A stretch of 36,892 nt of DNA from an uncultured Pseudomonadota bacterium (GTDB lineage Bacteria; Myxococcota_A; Polyangia; HGW-17): positions 1 to 36,892 of the forward strand of contig CALKWH010000011.1 in assembly GCA_938004375.1 (NCBI GenBank), written 5' to 3'. The position numbers and the translations under genes were made by a program. Of the stretch, positions 1 to 8,227 are shown piece by piece (positions within the stretch are counted from its first letter, which is position 1; every line of letters begins with the position of its first letter). The notes beneath the pieces were generated by a model. The model was not told the origin of the DNA and did not search any database. It worked only from the letters and a program-made list of their open reading frames with translations.

Positions 1-46
1 AGATCGTATTCGGTGACTGGAGTTCAGACGTGTGCTCTTCCGATCT
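1..46 (+). other. Illumina adapter (index side) left on the contig
   Basis: Bases 13-46 match the TruSeq index-side (P7/read 2) adapter ending in GCTCTTCCGATCT. The 8 bases at 5-12 sit where the i7 index would be, and 1-4 match the end of the P7 flow-cell sequence. This is library sequence, not genome; the genomic insert starts at 47 and interrupts murF. Confidence 0.98.
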
Positions 47-1357
47 CCGAGGCAGGAGCCCGTCGGCCGCCTCCTCGGGGGTGGCGCAGGCGGTGAACCG
101 GTCCGGACGCCCGAGACCCCGGGCGAAGTCGTCAGCGTGGGCCCCCACATAGAAGACCGACTCCGGAGAGAGGGCGGCGGCCGCGGCTCCGACGTCCTGG
201 TGGAGCCGCCCGGCGGTCTCCCCGAGCTCGAGCATGTCCCCGAGCACCAGATGCACCGCGCCGGTGCGGACCTGGGCGAGCCAGCCGAACACCGCGGTCA
301 TCGACCCCGGGCTCGCGTTGTAGCAGTCGTCGAACACGGTGACGCCCGAGATGCGGAGCAGGCGGGAGCGGGCGCCGGGCAGGCGCGCGTCCTCGAGGCC
401 GAGGATGGCCGGCTCCAGCGGTTCCCCCAGCGCGAACACCGCAGCCAGGGCGGCCAGGGCGTTGTGGGCCTGGTGGGCGCCGGGCACGGGGATCCTGGCC
501 TCGAGCTCCCCCGCCGGGTACGAGAAGCGCAGGACGCTGTGATCGGACGCCTGGGTGAGCGACACCACGCGGAAGTCGGCCGCCGGACCTGCCCCGAAGG
601 TGAGCACCCGCAGGCCGCGCGCGCGGCCCAGTTCCTGCAGCCGGGGCTCCGTGTCCGGGACGACCCACGCCCGTTTCACGTGGGCGGCCAGCTCGCCCTT
701 GGCGCGCCGCACGCCGTCGAGGTCCCCCACCCCCTCCAGGTGCGCGGGGAAGATCGAGGTCACGATGCCCACCTCGGGCTTCACCACGGACGCCAGGGCG
801 TCGATCTCGCCGAAGGCGTTCATGCCCATCTCTAACACGCCGAAGCGCTCGTCCCCGTCGAAGCGGGCCAACGTCAAGGGCAGCCCCAGATCATTGTTGG
901 CGTTGCCCCGGGTCGCCGTGGTCTTGCCCAGAAAGCCCAACGCGGCGGCGGCCAGCTCCTTGGTCGAGGTCTTCCCGCAGGACCCGGTGACGCCCACCAG
1001 GCGCACGCGATCCAGGTCCTCCCGAACCATGCGGCCGGCCTCCCACAGCGCCCGTTTCGCGCTCTCCACGAGCAGGCACGGGCCGGGCATGGGCTCGCCG
1101 GGTTCGCGCTCCACCACCGCGGCGCTGGCGCCCCGCTCGAAGGCCGCGCCCACGAACCGATGTCCGTCCGTGCGCTCCCCGGGCAGCGCGAAGAACAGCG
1201 CTCCCGGTGTCACCTCGCGGGAATCGATGGCCAGTCGGGTGAACGTCGCCGGCAGCGAATCTGGATGGTACTCACCATCCGCCGAGGCGTGCGACCGCTC
1301 CGGCATGATCCACTGCGCCCCCAGGCGCGACGACAGATCCCACAGTCTGCGCGACAT
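47..1357 (-). CDS. murF: UDP-N-acetylmuramoyl-tripeptide--D-alanyl-D-alanine ligase, MurF (C-terminus cut by adapter)
   Basis: MurF adds D-Ala-D-Ala to the UDP-MurNAc-tripeptide in the cytoplasm, the last soluble nucleotide step of peptidoglycan synthesis. The minus frame is open for 437 codons from an ATG at 1357 until the adapter at 46, so no stop codon is present. Visible motifs are an N-terminal DSREV substrate-binding segment, a Mur-ligase P-loop GVTGSCGKTSTK near residue 122, an NANND segment after it, and a DDCYNASPGSM motif in the C-terminal part. The family is usually about 450 residues, so only a short C-terminal piece is missing. The start follows murE by 3 bases and has a GGAGG ribosome site 8 bases upstream. 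Longer open frames on the opposite strand here are shadows. Confidence 0.93.
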
Positions 1358-1360
1358 CTC

Positions 1361-2893
1361 TCAACCCTCCGTACCCGCGATCGTCCGCGCCCGGAGTGCG
1401 GCGAGAGCGTGCTCCTGGTCGTCGAAGTGGTGCTTCACGGTCCCGATGATCTGGTAGTCCTCGTGGCCCTTCCCGGCGATGAGCACGGTGTCGCCTGGGG
1501 CGGCCGCCGCGATGGCCAGGGCGATGGCCCGGGCCCGGTCCGGCTCCACGAGGATACCGCGACCGGCGACGACGAGGGCGTCGGCGGTCAGGCGCCGATC
1601 TCCCATGCCCGCCAGGATCATGTCGATGATGGCGCCGGGCTCCTCGGTGCGGGGGTTGTCCGAGGTGACGATGGCGAGGTCAGAACCCGCCTCCACCGAC
1701 CGGCCCATGAGCGGCCGCTTGGTGCGGTCCCGATCGCCGCCGCACCCGAACACGGTGATCAGCCGGCCGCGCGTCAGGGGACGCAGCGCCGCCTGGGCAC
1801 GGTCGAGGGCGTCCGGCGTGTGCGCGTAGTCCACGAACACCGGGATCTCCCCTCCGGGCACGCGGGCGAGCCGGCCGGGGACCGTGACCCCAGCCAGGGC
1901 CTCGGCCGCCGCCGCCAGCGGGAGTTCGAGGGCGTGAACGACTGCAATCGCGGCGAGCAGGTTCTGAACGTTGTGCGCGCCAATCATCGGCGAGCGCACG
2001 GGGACGGAGGCGTCGGGGACCCGTGCGGTGAAGCGCAGGCCGTCGATGGTGTGCTCGAGCCCCTCGGCCCAGACCTCCACGTCCGGACCGGGGGAAGTCT
2101 CGTACCCCAGCACGGGGAGCTTCGGATGAATGATCTCCCGGAGGTGGGGGTTCCCGGCCCACGCCGCGATCCTGGCTCCCTGCGCCAGGTGCTCGGAGAA
2201 GAGCAGGCTCTTGGCCGCCGCGTAGTCCTCCATGGTGCCGTGGAAGTCCAGGTGATCCTGGGTGAGGTTGGTGAGCACGGCCGCGGCGAAGCGGACCCCG
2301 TGGACCCGCTTCTGCGCCAACGCGTGGGAGGAGACCTCCATGAGCACGGTGTCCACGCCGGCGACACGCATGCGGGCGAGCAGGGGATAGAGGAGCTCAG
2401 GATCCGGGCTGGTGAAGTTCGACGGCTCGACGACCTCCCTGTACCGGTAGGCGATGGTCCCGATGAGCCCCGGCGTGAAGCCCAGACGGGCGAACACGTG
2501 GTACAGCAGGGTGGTGGTGGTGGTCTTGCCGTTGGTCCCGGTGACCCCCAGGAAAGTGAGGCCGCGCTCGGGGTGACCGCAGAAGGCGGAGACCAGCGGC
2601 GCCCAATACGTGCGCGGTTCGGGCACGACCACCTGCGCCAGCCCGGCGCCGGGGATCGGACGCTCCACCACCGCCACGGCGGCCCCAAGCCGGGCGGCCA
2701 GCGACACGTAGTCGTGCCCGTCCGAGGCGGTGCCGCGCAGGGCCAGGAAGACCGACCCCGGACCCACCTTGCGCGAGTCCGCGGTCACACCACCGACCGG
2801 AAGCTCCCGCAGCCGCTCCACCTGATCAGCCGTGAGCCCCGTCAGGGGCAGACCGTTGCCCTCGAGAAAATCGATGACGTTCTTGTCTTGCAT
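1361..2893 (-). CDS. murE: UDP-N-acetylmuramoyl-L-alanyl-D-glutamate--2,6-diaminopimelate ligase, MurE
   Basis: MurE adds the third amino acid to UDP-MurNAc-L-Ala-D-Glu in the cytoplasm. The 510-residue protein has the usual three Mur domains: an N-terminal UDP-binding region with TADSRKVGPG, the ATP-binding P-loop GVTGTNGKTTTTTLL, then FVDYAHTPDAL and a C-terminal domain with TSDNPRTEEP. The DNPR motif is the signature of meso-diaminopimelate-specific MurE, so this wall probably contains meso-DAP. The start MQDKNVIDF was chosen because it has AGGA 5 bases upstream and lies 1 base after the ftsI stop; the 39 codons open upstream are compositionally arginine-rich and overlap ftsI. It is followed by murF after 3 bases. 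Confidence 0.96.
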   Translation of the reverse strand: MQDKNVIDFLEGNGLPLTGLTADQVERLRELPVGGVTADSRKVGPGSVFLALRGTASDGHDYVSLAARLGAAVAVVERPIPGAGLAQVVVPEPRTYWAPLVSAFCGHPERGLTFLGVTGTNGKTTTTTLLYHVFARLGFTPGLIGTIAYRYREVVEPSNFTSPDPELLYPLLARMRVAGVDTVLMEVSSHALAQKRVHGVRFAAAVLTNLTQDHLDFHGTMEDYAAAKSLLFSEHLAQGARIAAWAGNPHLREIIHPKLPVLGYETSPGPDVEVWAEGLEHTIDGLRFTARVPDASVPVRSPMIGAHNVQNLLAAIAVVHALELPLAAAAEALAGVTVPGRLARVPGGEIPVFVDYAHTPDALDRAQAALRPLTRGRLITVFGCGGDRDRTKRPLMGRSVEAGSDLAIVTSDNPRTEEPGAIIDMILAGMGDRRLTADALVVAGRGILVEPDRARAIALAIAAAAPGDTVLIAGKGHEDYQIIGTVKHHFDDQEHALAALRARTIAGTEG

Positions 2894-2894
2894 G

Positions 2895-5120
2895 TCATTC
2901 CTGTTCCGGGCTCTCCAGCGGGGGCGCGGGCGGCTCCGCTGGTGCCAGCACCAGCCGGCAGGCATGGATCGGCCCCCCCGGCTCGGGTTCCTGCGAGACG
3001 ACCCGGCCATGGCCGGACACCTGGCAGTCGAGGTGATTTTCTCCCATCAACTCCAAAGCGCCCGCCAGGCTTTTACCGATGAAGTCCGGCATCGCGACCT
3101 TCTCCGGCACGGGCAGCGGGGGCAGGAAGGGACCCCCGAGCTTTCTTTTCGGGGCGGTCGCGCCAGGCCGGCCCGCCACCTGAGCCGTGGCCTCGAGATC
3201 GGGCACCACGCCCAACCGGTACATCACCATGCGGGCGACCTCGGCGAACAGGGGGGCCGCGACATACCCCGCGTCCTTGCGCAGAACATCATCGATGCTC
3301 TTGTCGTTGGCGGTCTCCGGGTCGCCCTCGGGCTCGTCGAGCATGACCGCGATGACCACCTTCGGATCTTGGGCGGGCACCAGCCCTACGAACGTGACGC
3401 GGTTGTGCGCCTCGCTGTAGCCGCCCTTCTCGCCCCGGCCGACCTTCTCGGCCGTCCCCGTCTTGCCGGCGACGGTGTAGCCGAAGCGGGACAGGTCGGC
3501 CTTGGTGCCCGTGCCGGCGGTGACGACCTTGCGCATCATGCGCAGAACCTCGGCCACCACCGGCTGGTTGCGCACCACCCTGCGACGAGGGACCGGCCGG
3601 CCGCAAGCCGCAGGAGAGAAGCAGGCGATGCGCTCGCCGCGATCGTCCACCACGAAGCGCACGACGTGCGGACGCACCATCTGTCCCTCGTTGGCGAACA
3701 GGGAGTAGGCCTGGGCGAGTTGGAGCAGGGTCAGGGAGAAGCCGTGGCCGTAGGAGTGGGTGGCCAGGTAGACCTTGTTGGTCCAGAACTTCAGGGGAGG
3801 CAGGATGCCGGCCGCCTCCGAGGGCAGCTCCACACCCGTGGGCTGGCCGAACCCGAGCTTGACGAACAGGTCGTACAGCGCTCGTTCCCCCATCAGTTCC
3901 GCCACCTTGGCGATGCCCCGGTTGGAGCTCCGCGCGATGATGTCGGCGGGCTTGATCGTCGCCTGGGCCAGGCTGATGTGATCCTTGGGCGTCCAGGGGG
4001 GCTTGTCCCGGAAGACGACCTTGAAGTCCAGCGGGACGTCGCTGTCCGCCGAGACGCGCGCCAGATCCATGGCGCCGACCATGGTCAGCGGCTTGACCAC
4101 CGAGCCCAGCTCGTAGGCGTCGACCACCGCGCGGTTGCGGAAGTGATCCACGGGCACCCCGGCGCGGTTGGACAGATCCGCCAGGGGGGCGTTGGCCATG
4201 GCCAGGATCTCGCCGGTCTTCGCGTCCATCACGAGCACGGCGCCGTTCTTGGCCCGGTAGCGCGCCAACCCCTCCTCGAGGAGGCGCTCGGTGTCCTTCT
4301 GCACCCGGCTGTCCAGGGTGAGCACGACGTGGTTGGCTCCCCCCATCTCGATGTCGGGCAGGCCGTTGATCAGCAGCATCCCCGAGCGCGCGTCCTTCTG
4401 CACGCGCACCAGGGCCGGGGAGCCGGCCAGGTCGATGTCGAACTTCTTCTCGATGCCCTCCACGCCATGGCCGTCGACGCCGGTGAACCCCAGGATCTGG
4501 GCCGCCAGGCTACGCGCGGGGTAATGGCGGGCGTCCTCGGGGGTGAACCACAGCACGGAGCCCGGCAAGTCCAGCGCCTCGAGGCTGGCCTGCTCCTCCG
4601 GGCTGATGTGTCGCTTGAGGTACAGGTGCCGCTTTCCGCGCAGCACGTGCTCGAACACGCGCTCCCGCATGACGTACGGGTCCTCGTGGAGGGCGGCCGC
4701 CGCCTCGGAGGAAAAATCGATCAGTTGCTGGTGGAGCGCCGCCCGGATCTTCTCGTTCTCGAGGCCGTACTCGAGGTTGGTGATGCCCGGATCGATGCCG
4801 TGCAGAAAGCGCATCGCCAGTCGGACCGGATCCACGATGGCGGAGGGCAGTTCCGTGGGCACGGCCAGGGGCAGGTGTCCACGGTCCAGGATGAAGCCGC
4901 GGGTCACCGGGATCTGCCGCTGGGTGAAACTCAGACTCTCGACGGTCTCACGATGCCGCTCCCCGCCGAGCACCTGGATGCGGAACGCCGAGAACATCAG
5001 GAAGCTCAACCCGGCCACCGGGAGCAGAAGCACCAGCGCCAGGCGGGCGGGGGAGAGCGGGAGACGGGCACCCGTGGAGACGGCCCGGACCGCGGGGTGC
5101 ACCGGACGCACGGCTACCAT
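2895..5120 (-). CDS. ftsI: Penicillin-binding protein, FtsI/PBP3 type, with C-terminal PASTA domain
   Basis: This is a class B penicillin-binding protein, the septal transpeptidase that cross-links peptidoglycan at division. The 741-residue product has a short cytoplasmic tail, one membrane helix at about 23-48, a non-catalytic pedestal domain, and a transpeptidase domain with all three motifs: SVVK (S340, K343), SSN (S398-N400) and KTGT (K553). A PASTA-like domain containing AMPDFIGKSLAGALEL is near the C-terminus. PASTA-bearing FtsI proteins occur in several Gram-negative as well as Gram-positive groups; here the tail is longer than in E. coli FtsI (588 residues). The ATG overlaps the ftsL-like gene by 7 bases and is preceded by GGAGG. 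The order rsmH-ftsL-ftsI-murE is the standard division cluster. Confidence 0.95.
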   Translation of the reverse strand: MVAVRPVHPAVRAVSTGARLPLSPARLALVLLLPVAGLSFLMFSAFRIQVLGGERHRETVESLSFTQRQIPVTRGFILDRGHLPLAVPTELPSAIVDPVRLAMRFLHGIDPGITNLEYGLENEKIRAALHQQLIDFSSEAAAALHEDPYVMRERVFEHVLRGKRHLYLKRHISPEEQASLEALDLPGSVLWFTPEDARHYPARSLAAQILGFTGVDGHGVEGIEKKFDIDLAGSPALVRVQKDARSGMLLINGLPDIEMGGANHVVLTLDSRVQKDTERLLEEGLARYRAKNGAVLVMDAKTGEILAMANAPLADLSNRAGVPVDHFRNRAVVDAYELGSVVKPLTMVGAMDLARVSADSDVPLDFKVVFRDKPPWTPKDHISLAQATIKPADIIARSSNRGIAKVAELMGERALYDLFVKLGFGQPTGVELPSEAAGILPPLKFWTNKVYLATHSYGHGFSLTLLQLAQAYSLFANEGQMVRPHVVRFVVDDRGERIACFSPAACGRPVPRRRVVRNQPVVAEVLRMMRKVVTAGTGTKADLSRFGYTVAGKTGTAEKVGRGEKGGYSEAHNRVTFVGLVPAQDPKVVIAVMLDEPEGDPETANDKSIDDVLRKDAGYVAAPLFAEVARMVMYRLGVVPDLEATAQVAGRPGATAPKRKLGGPFLPPLPVPEKVAMPDFIGKSLAGALELMGENHLDCQVSGHGRVVSQEPEPGGPIHACRLVLAPAEPPAPPLESPEQE

Positions 5121-5641
5121 GTCAGCCCTCCCGTGCGCACGGGGTTCGAACCGCCCGAAGCGGAGGCCTCGGGCTTCCTGATCGGCACGTAGGTGAGATC
5201 CTGGGGCGTGATCTCGCGCCAGCCCTGCCGGGTGAACTCCTCCAGGATCGGGCTGTTCGTGCGCAGAAAGGCGTACTCGAGCTCATAGATCGCGCGATGT
5301 TTGCTCATGCGTCGGAACAGACGCGTCTGGTGGGCCAGCTCGTAGGAAGCGGCCTTCTTTCGAGTCTTCATCACGAGGGTGAACATGGACAGGCCGACTG
5401 TGGCCGCGAGCAGGAACACGAGCAGGCCCAACACCAGCTTCCGGCTCACCAGCCGACGCACCGCCTCCACGGGCAGGGCGGCCGAGAACGGCGCCGTCCG
5501 GTCCTCGGACTCCACGACCTCCTGGGTCAGGGGGGAGGAGACCTCCGCTGGCCCGGGCTCGGCAACCATGTCCGAGGCGGGTTCCAGCGGGCGGGAGAAC
5601 GCCTCCAGGCCGAACAACTGATCCGTCACATGCACTCTCAT
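5114..5641 (-). CDS. ftsL: FtsL-like bitopic division protein
   Basis: The 175-residue product has an unusually long, acidic N-terminal cytoplasmic region (about 68 residues), one membrane helix (about 69-91, VLGLLVFLLAATVGLSMFTL) and a short extracytoplasmic region likely to form a coiled coil (ELAHQTRLFRRMSKHRAIYELEYAFLR is spread over that part). FtsL has little sequence conservation, so the call rests on topology and position between rsmH and ftsI. In the family, FtsL works with FtsB and FtsQ to activate the FtsWI synthase. The ATG at 5641 overlaps the rsmH stop as ATGA. The long N-terminal extension is not typical of E. coli FtsL (121 residues). Confidence 0.75.
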   Translation of the reverse strand: MRVHVTDQLFGLEAFSRPLEPASDMVAEPGPAEVSSPLTQEVVESEDRTAPFSAALPVEAVRRLVSRKLVLGLLVFLLAATVGLSMFTLVMKTRKKAASYELAHQTRLFRRMSKHRAIYELEYAFLRTNSPILEEFTRQGWREITPQDLTYVPIRKPEASASGGSNPVRTGGLTW

Positions 5642-6576
5642 GTCGGGTCCTCCAGCGTCCACAGGATCCGCAGTTTGGCGCTACGCGCGCGGGGGTTCCG
5701 CTCCACCTCGGCCTCATCGGGGACGAGGGGGCCCTCGGTCCGGTAGCGGCTCTGGGGCAGCTGGTCCCGGGTCAGCGGGACGTGGGCCGGGATGTCCCGC
5801 TCCGGGTGGCACAGGGCGGCGAAGGCGCGCTTGACCAGACGGTCTTCCAGGGAATGGAAGGAGATCACCAGCAGACGGCCGCCGGGCGCCAGCCGCGGCG
5901 GCAGCTCCGCGAGCATGGCCTCGAGCTCGTCGAGCTCGCCGTTGACCCAGATCCGCAGCGCCTGGAAGGTCTTGGTGGCCGGGTGCAGGTTGCGGGTGAA
6001 CGACGGCACCACCCGCGTGACCGCGGCCGCGAGATCGGCCGTGGTCCGCAGACGACCCTCCCCGAGCGTCCGCAGGATCGAGCGGGCCACGGGGCCGGCC
6101 GCCGGCTCCTCGCCGTACTCCCGCAGGATCGAGGCGAGCCGGGCGGCCTCGACGTGGGCGAGCTTCTCCAGGAGCGTCTCCCCCTCCTCGGGGTTCATGC
6201 GCATGTCCAGAGGTCCCTCGGAGGAGAATGAGAAACCGCGGTGGGCCTCGTCGAGCTGGAACGAGCTCACCCCCAGATCGGCCAGGACGAAATCGACGGC
6301 CGGCAGGCCCAGCCGGTCCAGCTCCCCGGGCAGGGTGGAGAACTCGGCGTGACACAGGTGTACCGCGCACGGGGCACTCTCGAGCCGGGCCCGGGCCCGC
6401 CCGAGGGCCTCGGGATCCCGGTCCACCCCCACGAAGACGCCGCCGGGCGGCAGGCTGGCCACCAGCGCAGCGGCGTGCCCGGCCCCCCCGAGGGTGGCGT
6501 CCACGACCACGGGCCGGGGACCGGAAAACCGCGCGCGTTCGAGGACGGCTTCCATGAGAACGGGGATGTGGGGCAC
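5638..6576 (-). CDS. rsmH: 16S rRNA (cytosine-1402 N4)-methyltransferase RsmH
   Basis: RsmH (MraW) methylates N4 of C1402 in the 16S rRNA P-site using S-adenosylmethionine. Motifs seen are DATLGGAGHAA for cofactor binding, VDFVLADLGVSSFQLD, GFSFSSEGPLDMRM, and SFHSLEDRLVKR near the C-terminus. The frame is open to a GTG at 6603, but I prefer the GTG at 6576 (PHIPVLMEAV, where homologues begin to align): it has GGAG 7 bases upstream, and the candidate promoter just in front would place transcription start at about 6602, too late for the upstream codon. With this start the protein is 312 residues, normal for the family. It is the first gene of the division cluster here. Confidence 0.95.
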   Translation of the reverse strand: MPHIPVLMEAVLERARFSGPRPVVVDATLGGAGHAAALVASLPPGGVFVGVDRDPEALGRARARLESAPCAVHLCHAEFSTLPGELDRLGLPAVDFVLADLGVSSFQLDEAHRGFSFSSEGPLDMRMNPEEGETLLEKLAHVEAARLASILREYGEEPAAGPVARSILRTLGEGRLRTTADLAAAVTRVVPSFTRNLHPATKTFQALRIWVNGELDELEAMLAELPPRLAPGGRLLVISFHSLEDRLVKRAFAALCHPERDIPAHVPLTRDQLPQSRYRTEGPLVPDEAEVERNPRARSAKLRILWTLEDPT

Positions 6577-6608
6577 GTTCGGACTCCGGAGGGTTCGCTC
6601 CACCCTGA

Positions 6609-6637
6609 TAAATAGGTGAAACGGGCCGAACCGGCAA
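6609..6637 (-). promoter_or_regulatory. Candidate promoter of the rsmH-ftsL-ftsI-murE-murF cluster
   Basis: Reading leftward there is TTGCCG at 6637-6632, a 17-base spacer and TATTTA at 6614-6609. The match to the sigma-70 consensus is moderate (4/6 and 3/6). It lies in the 63-90-base gap between the 4Fe-4S gene and rsmH. A short GC-rich inverted repeat (GCCG-GTT-CGGC) overlaps the -35 region. Confidence 0.4.
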
Positions 6638-6666
6638 ATTTTGCGCCCTTCCGGGTTGGCGCGCTG

Positions 6667-7476
6667 TCAGAGGGGCTTCGTGGAGAGGACCGTGCCGTCG
6701 AGGTCGACGGTGACCTCCTCGACGACCAGGTCCTGGCGCCCGGAGAGGCGCAGGGCGTCGCGCACGATGTGCGTGAGCCCGCCGCAGCAGGGGACCGACA
6801 TCCGCACGACCTGGACCCGCGGGATGGGGTTCTGGGCGAAGATCGCGGCGAGCTTCTCGACGTAGGGCTCGGTGCGATCCAGCTTCGGGCAGGCGATCAC
6901 CGCGGCCCGCCCGCGCAGGAACCGCCAGTGGACGTCGGCGCTGGCCACCGGCGCGCAGGTGGAAAGCACCACCAGCTCCCGGTCCCCGAAGAAGGGCGCC
7001 CGCACCGGCACCAGGTGCAGTTGGACCGGCCAGTGCGAGAGCTCCGAGGCGTTGACCTTCCCCGGCAGACCGGCGACCGGCGCCGCCACCGGAGCGGGGA
7101 CGGCGGGCTTCTCCTGCATACGGACGCGGGAACCGGGACACCCACCGGACCCGAAGGACGGGAGTTTCTCCTCGCAGCCGCAGCCGGCCGGGCCGGTCGT
7201 CCCGGGTTTCGGGGCCGCCGCCACGCCCGCGGGGCGCCCGAGCGGGGTCGAGGGGGCCGCCGGAGGCTCCACGAAAGCGGGGGCGTCTCGTTCCTCCAGG
7301 GTGATGGCGCCGCGGGGGCAGTCCCCCAGGCAGGCGCCCAGACCGTCGCAGTGCTGCTCACGGGCCAGCACGGCCTTGCCGTTCCTCAGTTCGATGGCGC
7401 CCTCATGGCAGGCCGAGACGCACAGGCCGCAGCCGTCGCACTTGTCAGCGTCGATGTGGATGATGGTTCGCTTCAT
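6667..7476 (-). CDS. 4Fe-4S ferredoxin-type protein, family often found with hybrid-cluster protein genes
   Basis: The 269-residue protein starts with a bacterial-ferredoxin region: CDGCGLCVSAC gives one complete CxxCxxCxxxC set, and CDGLGACLGDCP is a second set in which the middle cysteine is leucine. A proline/alanine-rich linker with further cysteines (about 65-120) leads to a C-terminal domain with SHWPVQLHLVPVRAPFF, ACPKLDRTEPYVEKL and SVPCCGGL, the pattern of a family common in anaerobic Deltaproteobacteria and Clostridia. From family knowledge it is an electron-transfer protein often regulated by CRP/FNR-type factors with hcp; its exact partner is not visible here. The ATG has AGGAGG 8 bases upstream and an FNR-like site further up. 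It occupies the place where mraZ often lies. Confidence 0.8.
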   Translation of the reverse strand: MKRTIIHIDADKCDGCGLCVSACHEGAIELRNGKAVLAREQHCDGLGACLGDCPRGAITLEERDAPAFVEPPAAPSTPLGRPAGVAAAPKPGTTGPAGCGCEEKLPSFGSGGCPGSRVRMQEKPAVPAPVAAPVAGLPGKVNASELSHWPVQLHLVPVRAPFFGDRELVVLSTCAPVASADVHWRFLRGRAAVIACPKLDRTEPYVEKLAAIFAQNPIPRVQVVRMSVPCCGGLTHIVRDALRLSGRQDLVVEEVTVDLDGTVLSTKPL

Positions 7477-7498
7477 GGTCGTCGTCCTCCTGGCCCCT

Positions 7499-7541
7499 TT
7501 TCTATCCCTGGAGAAACGAAAGGGTCTTGATTTCGGTCAAG
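7499..7541 (-). promoter_or_regulatory. FNR/HcpR-type operator and promoter of the 4Fe-4S gene
   Basis: CTTGATTTCGGTCAAG at 7526-7541 is a perfect inverted repeat (arms CTTGA/TCAAG) that fits the CRP/FNR-superfamily pattern TTGAT-N4-ATCAA with one change. Reading leftward, a weak -10 hexamer TAGAAA lies at 7504-7499, implying transcription start near 7492. The operator centre (7533.5) is then at about -41.5, the position used for class II activation by FNR-type regulators. The leader would be about 16 bases before the ATG at 7476. Confidence 0.6.
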
Positions 7542-7559
7542 CGTGTCCGAATTTGTCGT

Positions 7560-8216
7560 TCAACGGCACAACTGCCGCTTCTTCCAGGCGAGCTTGCCGC
7601 TCCAGCAGCGCGAGACGGTCTTCTGCGGGGAGGGGATCGAGATCACCGGGGGCGCCGCGGGATCCGGGGGCGCCGCCTCGGCGGGGGTCGGCTCGGCGAT
7701 CAGTTCCGTGCGGCACTCGTTCCAGGCCCAGTCGGCCGCCTGTCCGCAGTCGGGGATCTTGTCCGAAGGGCGCAGATCCCAGCCGGAACTGGCCGCGCAG
7801 TGCTTCGTGTCGGGGTTCTCCTCGCAGGAGGCTCGCAGAGTGAGACGGACGCTCTGGAGGCCGTCGCAGTCGAAGTCGAAGGACCCGTCGGGTCGCGGGG
7901 TGGCGAAGAACTGCTTCTGGCCCGGGAAGGCCCGGGGCTCGTCGTCGGCGCAGTCGGTGCCGTCCTCGACGTGGCCGGCCGGCGGGGAGCAGGCCTGCTG
8001 CGTCTTCTTCGGGTCGCCGAAGCCGTCCCGGTCCGCGTCGACGTGGAAGGTCAGGGGCCTGGCGCACGCGCCCTCGTCGGCCTTCGCCCGCCCCTGCTCG
8101 GAGACGACGAACTCCCGATCCCGGCGGTCGACGACCGCGCCTTCCTTCGCGCAGGAGAGCCAGAGTCCGGCCAGCGCCGCCGGGAGGAGCAGGATCGGTG
8201 CGCGCGACGGAGCCAT
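7560..8216 (-). CDS. MopE-like putative metal-binding lipoprotein
   Basis: The 218-residue product has a hydrophobic N-terminus ending in LSC, a possible lipoprotein signal (tryptophan at -3 is not ideal). Residues roughly 50-115 carry DADRDGFGDPKKT, a CSPPAGHVEDGTDCADDEPRAFPG segment and DFDCDG, the cysteine- and aspartate-rich motif of the MopE-like putative metal-binding repeat (PF11617 type), common in secreted proteins of Myxococcota. The C-terminal half has more cysteines and a proline/alanine linker but no domain I recognise. MopE binds copper; the ligand here is unknown. The ATG at 8216 follows the BamB-like stop by 11 bases, so the two are probably cotranscribed. Confidence 0.7.
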   Translation of the reverse strand: MAPSRAPILLLPAALAGLWLSCAKEGAVVDRRDREFVVSEQGRAKADEGACARPLTFHVDADRDGFGDPKKTQQACSPPAGHVEDGTDCADDEPRAFPGQKQFFATPRPDGSFDFDCDGLQSVRLTLRASCEENPDTKHCAASSGWDLRPSDKIPDCGQAADWAWNECRTELIAEPTPAEAAPPDPAAPPVISIPSPQKTVSRCWSGKLAWKKRQLCR

Positions 8217-8227
8217 GGTGGGCCTCT

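Noticed and set aside
2832..5192. Long open frame on the plus strand (786 codons) opposite ftsI
   Set aside because: It is the shadow of ftsI in a GC-rich genome: low-complexity, rich in histidine, arginine and glycine, with no family motifs. The same holds for plus-strand frames at 555-1457, 1160-3082, 16968-19331, 21053-22399, 23853-25418 and 27113-28897.
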